Program-made: the position numbers and the translations under genes
Shown: piece by piece, positions 14,748 through 19,786 of the stretch
Layout: every line of letters begins with the position of its first letter
Numbering within the stretch: position 1 is the stretch's first letter
The notes under the pieces: model-generated
What the model was told of the DNA's origin: nothing
The model's database searches: none
Seen by the model: only the letters and a program-made list of their open reading frames with translations
DNA from: an uncultured Oscillospiraceae bacterium
GTDB lineage: Bacteria > Bacillota > Clostridia > Oscillospirales > Oscillospiraceae
Length of the DNA stretch: 19,786 nt
Direction of reading: 5' to 3'
NCBI GenBank assembly: GCA_910587785.1
Contig: CAJUOA010000064.1
Coordinates: 1-19,786 of the forward strand

Positions 14748-14793
14748 GTACAAGGTTTGGCCGTTACACACCTAATGTGTAACGGTGCTTCGT
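14748..14793. repeat. 46-bp conserved palindromic repeat, copy 2
   Basis: This copy matches 6114-6159 at 37 of 46 positions. Its hairpin is perfect: CCGTTACACA (14761-14770) pairs with TGTGTAACGG (14776-14785) around CCTAA. It ends 30 bases before the ATG at 14824, just ahead of the ribosome binding site. The gene on the other side is divergent, so this hairpin cannot be that gene's terminator. No convincing + strand promoter was found in 14658-14823; the rest of that stretch is AT-richer non-coding DNA. Confidence 0.7.
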
Positions 14794-14823
14794 TACTAAT
14801 TCAAAACAAAAAGGAGAAACATC

Positions 14824-15315
14824 ATGAATCACACCAAAAACTATGGCCTGCCCCAGTGGGAGCTCAACGACCTCATCCGGATGGAGGACTTCAACAGCGC
14901 GATGGGCAATATCGAAAGCGGCATCGACGGGGCAAAGGCGGAGGCCAAGACCGCCGCCGCGGAGCTCCAGCGGCAGGTCACCGCCGCCAACACCAAGGCC
15001 GAAAATGCCCAGAGCGTGGCCAACGCCGCCGCAAAAAAGCCCTATGTGGTGGGGAGCTATGTGGGGACCGGGCGTGAGATGACCATCACTTTGGGCTTCC
15101 GCCCCGCGTTCCTCATCATCTCAGGCGTGACCCCCAGCTACAACACCAGCTCCACGGAGGGCTATGAGCGCTTTATCGCCTTCACCGGCGGGCAGACCAT
15201 CCAGCAGAGAGTCGCCCTGACCAATACCGGGTTCACCGTCAAGCCCCGTTCCGGGCCCTACTACCCCTTCCTGGCGGATGAAAACCGGACCTATGAGTAT
15301 ATCGCGTTCAAGTAA
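14824..15315 (+). CDS. Small phage tail-fibre-like protein
   Basis: This 163-residue protein has three parts. The N-terminal segment TKNYGLPQWELNDLIRMEDFN (residues 4-24) resembles the start of short tail-fibre or baseplate-associated proteins common in Clostridia phages and phage-derived loci. An Ala/Lys/Gln-rich coiled coil follows (about 30-70, TAAAELQRQVTAANTKAENA). A compact beta-rich C-terminal domain (about 73-163, YVVGSYVGTGREMTITLGFR...FLIISG) looks like a fibre tip or binding head. There is no signal peptide or membrane segment. AAAAAGGAGA sits 8 bases upstream of the ATG, and a strong terminator follows, so it is a single-gene unit. No other phage gene is nearby, which suggests a domesticated or stranded gene, or a non-phage role. 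Function is unproven; the phage link rests on sequence resemblance. Confidence 0.7.
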   Translation: MNHTKNYGLPQWELNDLIRMEDFNSAMGNIESGIDGAKAEAKTAAAELQRQVTAANTKAENAQSVANAAAKKPYVVGSYVGTGREMTITLGFRPAFLIISGVTPSYNTSSTEGYERFIAFTGGQTIQQRVALTNTGFTVKPRSGPYYPFLADENRTYEYIAFK

Positions 15316-15322
15316 ATAGGGG

Positions 15323-15360
15323 AAACCCCCAAGGGCTTCGGCCCTTGGGGGTTTTTGCTT
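15323..15360. terminator. Strong cUUCGg-loop terminator
   Basis: AAACCCCCAAGGGC (15323-15336) pairs perfectly with 15341-15354 around the stable tetraloop TTCG, closed by a C-G pair. TTTTTGCTT follows on the + strand. It begins 8 bases past the small tail-fibre-like gene. On the - strand only TTTCCCC follows, so it would be a weaker terminator for the large convergent gene that ends at 15390. Confidence 0.9.
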
Positions 15361-15389
15361 AAGGGGTGATTTTGACTGTTTTGATGGAA

Positions 15390-18300
15390 TCAGGGAGTGG
15401 GAAGAACAGTGACTGCGACTCTCCAATCCTGCGTTCCAATCTCAACGTCATCAGCGTTGAAATACTTGAAGTTGAAGCGAGTGCCTTCCTCATTGAGGAC
15501 CCAACTGGTACCATTCCACTTGGCAACTGTGGCCCACTCGGTCATCGTCATATCCGTCAGATTAAGGCCATCGCCCCAATCAGCCCAAGAGCCATCAGCC
15601 CTCTGGTACTTGACTCTCTTGGTGCCACTGGGCAGTTCAAAGGTAATCTGGTATGTCAATTGGTTATCCGCGCCGGAACCCGCAGGGGGAACGGCATAAC
15701 CAGCAGTCCGAGCTTCCTCAGGAGTCATAACCGACCCGTCACCGTTCTTCAGAGCATTCTCGAAGGTCGTCCTGCTGGTCACAGGGATCGTGACAACGTG
15801 ACTTGCCTTGTTGAACACAGGAACACCGACACCGGCATCCTTTAGCTTAGTCACCTCGGTAGCGCTGCCGCCGGTCTCGCTGGGAGTGACCAGATTGTCA
15901 GTCGTGACAGTGATGGTCACAGCAGAGGTCTGGTTCATGGGCACAGTGTAGGTGTAGGTGCCCTCGGTGATCACACCGACAGTGGCGCTCTCCGCAGCTT
16001 TAAGTGTCGTAGCACCGGCCTTGACTTCCTTGACATACTTACCGGCGTTCGCCTTCACAGTGAAGGTGACCGTATCGCCGGGGTTGGCCATCACGGGAGT
16101 GGCAGGATTGCCGTTGCAGGTAACGGTGGAATCATCGGGAGTCCAGGAGACCGTCACCGCAGAAGTAGCCTTCTTGACAACGCTCAGAGTCCACTCACCA
16201 GCGGTCAGACCGGAGATGTTGAGGGTGAAGGTCTTGGCAGTACCGTCAACGGTGACCGTGCCGCAGTCGATGGTCTTGGCGCCGCTGGTGGCGGTGAAGA
16301 TGTACTCACCGCCGGCCTGGAGACCAGCCTTGGAAGTGACGTTCACAGTCACGTCGCCAGTGACACCGATCGCAGTAGAGCTAAGCACACGGCCGTCGCT
16401 CAGAACAGCAGTCGGGAAGCCGTTGCCGGGAGCACCGATACCAGTGCCGGTCTTCAGCTTGATAGCCTGGGCGTTGGCAATAGCGGTCTTCAGGGCATCC
16501 AGGTAGGTACCATCAGCCAGGTAAGCACGGAGCTGGGCGGCGGTATCGTCGTTGGCCTCGATGCCAGTCTTGATAGCGTTCAGCTCGCTCGTGAAGTCGC
16601 TCTCCTTGAGACCAGCGTCGCTGATCAGCTTCTTGGCGGCATCCATGGCATTCTTGGTCATCCCGGCAATGACAGTGGCCGTGCTACCACCCTCGTAGAA
16701 CTCACCTGTGGAGACAGTCTCGTCCTCGTTGTGCACGGTGGCAGTGAGATACTGGATGTCATTGGTGTTACGGATGTTGAAAGCGTCAGGCATAGCCTCC
16801 CGGGTGTTCCAAGGCGTCACCTTGCCGTCCAGAGTGACATTCCAGACGATGTAGCCGTTCTGAGTAGCCTTGAACTGGTTGAGGTAAGTAGCGATGGTGG
16901 TGGCGGGGCTGGTGGTCACAATGAAGAGCTTGTTAGCGGTATCCATGTTGACACCGTTCACAGCGCCATCCAGCTTCGCGCCGGTCTTGGCCGCTTCCTT
17001 AACCAGGATGTAGACACGGGGCTCGCCCTGGTTGAGGGTGATGGTCAGCTGATAGCGCTGCTCGCCAGTTTCATTGGCAGGCTTCACGTCGTTGATCTGG
17101 TTGCGGGGGATCTCGACCCAGTTGGTGCCGTTCCACCACTCGAGCTTGTAGGTGACAACAGTACCGACATCAGCGGCGACGTCGATGATGTTGTTGGTCT
17201 CCTGAGCCTTGAGGGCAGCCTCATGGCTCATGGTGATCTTGTAGGGGTGGAGAGCAGTGCCGTCGCCGGAATCAGCGTCCAGAGTGCTCTTGCCCAGGAA
17301 CTTGGTGTTGCTGGTAACGTTATCCTGCGCAGCGGGCAGAGCCTGGTACCAAGCGTCCTGAGCGAAGCTGTCGCGGGTACCGACGTTGCCGCTGACGGAG
17401 CGGAACTCACGGAAGGAGATCGCCCAGATCACGTTGCCGTTGTCATCGTAACGGACCAGGACCTCGTTGCGGGGCTCGAGGTCGAACAGGCCGGAGGTGT
17501 GGTTCCACATCTCGTTGGTCTTCTCGCCGACCGTGTTGGTGACATTGGGATCGGGGTTGCGGTAGAAGACCTCGGCGGCAGTCAGGTCGCCGTTGAGGGT
17601 GGGCACACCGCTGCCGTTGTAGCCCAGCTTATAGAGCTTGCTGCTGGCGGTGATGGTAGCGCCCTGACGGGCAACGATGTTGTTGATGTTGGTGGCATTC
17701 ACCGGGCAGCCGTGGGCATCATTGCCGGGCACCTGCATGTCAACGCGGACGTGGTCGTTGGTCACGTTGGTCTGGGAGACGTAACCGGCCAGGTAGTTGT
17801 TGGCACGGATGTGGCTGGGCTCCATGCTCACGATCTTGTAGGTCACTTCACCGTCGGTGGTAGTGCCGATGGGATCCATGAAGTACATGCCAGCATGGCT
17901 CGTGGTGGTACCAGCGCTGGTACCGGTGACCTCATAGCTGCGCACGTTGGACTGACGCATGTCGACCCAAACGGTCTCAACAGCGCCGTTGCCGCGGATC
18001 ATCTCAACCTGCTCCAGACCGACGCCCTGGATATTGCCGGAGACGAAGCCGGTGGAGGGGATGAAGACCTGCTCACTGGTGACGCGGGAGTCGAGGTACT
18101 TCTCGTTGAGCTCGACAACCACGACCTCAGCGGTGTAGTAGCGGGCGTTGCGGTCATTGGCGATAGTGGCGCCGGCCTGGATACCGACAGCGTAGACATC
18201 CTCGATGTAGCTGGGATCGACGGCGGGGATGTTGTTGTAGCCGGTGTAGGTGCGGACCACGTAGTTGTTCTGGCCGTTGACAGTCTTGCCGATGTTGTGC

Positions 18301-19786
18301 ACGTAGTAGTACACGGTATCGGAGCGGCCCAGGACCTCGTAGCCCTTGCCGCCGTTGTTGGCGTTGTCGTCAACGGGATCGTTGTAGGCGATACTGCTCA
18401 GGCTGTAGGTGGTGTTGTACACGTTGCCGCAGGCGCTGCCGTCGCGGGTGGGGATGGCGTTGTTGACCATGTCGAGCATGGCGACCCGCTGGCTGACGCG
18501 ATAGCTCTTGTCAACGGGGATCAGGTTGCCGTCCTCGATATTGGCAACGATGGTGCGGACGAAGTCGCCGCCGCCATTGTTGATGGTGCTGTTACCAAAG
18601 CCGGTGCGCAGGCGGCCCCAGGCATTGTTGCTGGTGGCATCGCCAATGAACAGGCTGCCGTTGTTGGTGACGTTGACATTCTGGAGACGGCCATCGATGT
18701 AAGCCTGGACGGCGTACTCGCGGGCGTTGACAGCCTGGTTGTACCAGCCGTCGGTGATGAGGACGAAGGAGCCGACATTGCCCTCAACGAAGGCAGCCAG
18801 GTTGCCGTCCAGATCATAGTACACGGTGTAGTTGGTGCCGATGACCATGTTGGCCACGCCGGAAGCAAGGCCGTCAGCGTGAGGATGGACAGCGGACTGC
18901 TTCTTCTCACCGATCTCGTTGTCCAGAGTGGCGGTGGAGGAGGCGCGGTTGATGGCGGTCACGCGGCCGGTGACGGTCTCAGCCAGCTGAGCGCGGAGAT
19001 TGCCGTCGATCTTGGCGTAGATGACCACGTCATCGACATTCAGCACGTTCTCGCTGGCGGCCAGCTCCTTGCCGGAGACGGAAACCAGATCGTCGTCCTG
19101 GCTGACGATGTTGACCTTGTCAGAAGTGTGGTTGAACTTGGACTCAACGGCGCTGAGGGTCTTGCTGCTGCCGTTGGGAACGACCTTGCCGATGGTGTAG
19201 ATGGTCTGAAGGACGTACTCAGCGATGCCGTCATTATCGTTGTCGATGATGATCAGGCGGTTGCCGAGGCCGTTGCTCTCGACCTGCTGGCGGGTCTCCT
19301 CGTTCTTGAGGTAGGTGGCGATGAAGTCCTCCCAACGGATCTCGTCGGAGATGTCGTCGGTGGCGGTGTAGGAAGCGGTACCCACATAGACCTCACCATT
19401 CAGCCAATTGCTGACCTTGTCGGCATCGGTAAAGATGGCCTTCAGGTTGTCCCAATCCTGCTGGGTCAGCTCGTCATCAAGAGAGATGGTTTTCACGTAA
19501 GTGTAGGTAGGACCATTCTGCTCAAGACGGGTATTCCACTGACTACGGTCGGTGCCAATGGTAGTGTCGGAGCTGTCGGTGCCGCTGACAACACCGATTT
19601 CACCGCCGAAGGGGGGCGTGGTGGCGTTTGCCTGGTACTTATACAGGCTACCGCCATTGTCACGGCGCATGGCGTAAGCCTGATACTGGGTCCACTCCAG
19701 GTCCATGACGTAGGTGATGCGCATACGGGCGGTCCAGCGAGTCACATAATCATAGTTGATGTAGTGCTCGGCACCGGCGATGCTGG
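15390..19786 (-). CDS. Very large S-layer-like surface protein (5' partial)
   Basis: The frame is open to the right edge with no stop, so the visible 1464 residues are the C-terminal part of a larger protein; the GTG at 19745 is only an internal valine. Composition is rich in Thr, Val, Asn, Asp, Ala and Gly, with few Cys, as in S-layer and other exported coat proteins. Near the visible N-terminus is a calcium-binding-type loop, IDNDNDGIAEY (around 19224-19250), followed by the module TGRVTAINRASSTATLDNEIG...YTVYYDLDGNLAAFVE. A middle helical segment (AMDAAKKLISDAGLKESDF) separates it from several Ig-like beta modules, including WTPDDSTVTCNGNPATPVMA and PGDTVTFTVKANAGKYV. Codons such as CGT and GGT are more frequent than in neighbours, as expected for strong expression. 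SLH anchoring motifs would have to lie upstream of the window. No enzymatic motif was recognised. Confidence 0.85.
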   Translation of the reverse strand, partial: SIAGAEHYINYDYVTRWTARMRITYVMDLEWTQYQAYAMRRDNGGSLYKYQANATTPPFGGEIGVVSGTDSSDTTIGTDRSQWNTRLEQNGPTYTYVKTISLDDELTQQDWDNLKAIFTDADKVSNWLNGEVYVGTASYTATDDISDEIRWEDFIATYLKNEETRQQVESNGLGNRLIIIDNDNDGIAEYVLQTIYTIGKVVPNGSSKTLSAVESKFNHTSDKVNIVSQDDDLVSVSGKELAASENVLNVDDVVIYAKIDGNLRAQLAETVTGRVTAINRASSTATLDNEIGEKKQSAVHPHADGLASGVANMVIGTNYTVYYDLDGNLAAFVEGNVGSFVLITDGWYNQAVNAREYAVQAYIDGRLQNVNVTNNGSLFIGDATSNNAWGRLRTGFGNSTINNGGGDFVRTIVANIEDGNLIPVDKSYRVSQRVAMLDMVNNAIPTRDGSACGNVYNTTYSLSSIAYNDPVDDNANNGGKGYEVLGRSDTVYYYVHNIGKTVNGQNNYVVRTYTGYNNIPAVDPSYIEDVYAVGIQAGATIANDRNARYYTAEVVVVELNEKYLDSRVTSEQVFIPSTGFVSGNIQGVGLEQVEMIRGNGAVETVWVDMRQSNVRSYEVTGTSAGTTTSHAGMYFMDPIGTTTDGEVTYKIVSMEPSHIRANNYLAGYVSQTNVTNDHVRVDMQVPGNDAHGCPVNATNINNIVARQGATITASSKLYKLGYNGSGVPTLNGDLTAAEVFYRNPDPNVTNTVGEKTNEMWNHTSGLFDLEPRNEVLVRYDDNGNVIWAISFREFRSVSGNVGTRDSFAQDAWYQALPAAQDNVTSNTKFLGKSTLDADSGDGTALHPYKITMSHEAALKAQETNNIIDVAADVGTVVTYKLEWWNGTNWVEIPRNQINDVKPANETGEQRYQLTITLNQGEPRVYILVKEAAKTGAKLDGAVNGVNMDTANKLFIVTTSPATTIATYLNQFKATQNGYIVWNVTLDGKVTPWNTREAMPDAFNIRNTNDIQYLTATVHNEDETVSTGEFYEGGSTATVIAGMTKNAMDAAKKLISDAGLKESDFTSELNAIKTGIEANDDTAAQLRAYLADGTYLDALKTAIANAQAIKLKTGTGIGAPGNGFPTAVLSDGRVLSSTAIGVTGDVTVNVTSKAGLQAGGEYIFTATSGAKTIDCGTVTVDGTAKTFTLNISGLTAGEWTLSVVKKATSAVTVSWTPDDSTVTCNGNPATPVMANPGDTVTFTVKANAGKYVKEVKAGATTLKAAESATVGVITEGTYTYTVPMNQTSAVTITVTTDNLVTPSETGGSATEVTKLKDAGVGVPVFNKASHVVTIPVTSRTTFENALKNGDGSVMTPEEARTAGYAVPPAGSGADNQLTYQITFELPSGTKRVKYQRADGSWADWGDGLNLTDMTMTEWATVAKWNGTSWVLNEEGTRFNFKYFNADDVEIGTQDWRVAVTVLPTP

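Noticed and set aside
13208..14782. A 524-codon + strand open frame over the helicase gene
   Set aside because: It is an antisense shadow; all DEAD-box motifs are on the - strand.
17907..17924. 18-bp palindrome GGTACCAGCGCTGGTACC
   Set aside because: It lies within coding sequence for a repeated Gly-Thr-Ser/Ala-Gly-Thr stretch and is explained by codon repetition.
19743..19745. GTG at 19745 as the start of the large surface protein
   Set aside because: The frame stays open to the right edge with ordinary coding sequence (GAEHYINYDYV), so this is an internal codon.

Overview
The window looks like a chromosome segment from a high-GC, anaerobic gut Clostridia of the Oscillospiraceae type (relatives of Flavonifractor or Oscillibacter). 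This is inferred from several traits together: GC-rich coding DNA with Gram-positive AGGAGG-type ribosome binding sites, a UgpC/MsmX-type sugar ABC ATPase, an SLH-anchored exoprotein, a large S-layer-like protein, and a small tail-fibre-like protein with the N-terminal 'NYGLPQW...DFN' motif. No rRNA, tRNA, insertion sequence, integrase or CRISPR array was seen.

Region 1 (1-6088, + strand) is one operon cut by the left edge: two MalF/MalG-type permeases, a long HlyD-like membrane-fusion/adaptor protein, a two-TM protein with a MacB-type extracytoplasmic core, and a UgpC-type ATPase, ending at a strong terminator. The last three genes overlap or nearly overlap, so they are probably translated together. 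This mixes an import-type sugar ABC transporter with efflux-type adaptor parts and is the best candidate here for an undescribed system. The solute-binding protein is presumably upstream of the window.

Region 2 (6089-10080) is a 273-bp regulatory interval followed by a 1221-residue secreted M14 metallocarboxypeptidase-like protein with a C-terminal SLH motif. The interval holds a 46-bp repeat, a promoter and a perfect inverted repeat at the expected transcription start. A hairpin terminator is shared with the convergent gene.

Region 3 (10086-14657, - strand) has an M20D amidohydrolase, a 337-bp non-coding interval with nested inverted repeats and a 30-bp palindrome, a family-5 solute-binding lipoprotein without permeases, and a DEAD-box RNA helicase directly upstream of it with its own promoter.

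Region 4 (14658-15360) carries a second copy of the 46-bp repeat just before a small tail-fibre-like protein gene, which ends at a cUUCGg-loop terminator.

Region 5 (15390-19786, - strand) is the C-terminal 1464 residues of a very large S-layer-like surface protein whose start lies beyond the right edge. Taken together, much of the window serves the cell envelope: nutrient uptake, an adaptor complex, surface proteolysis and surface coat. M14 peptidase, M20 amidohydrolase and a peptide-type binding protein would fit a peptide-scavenging lifestyle, but that link is inference.
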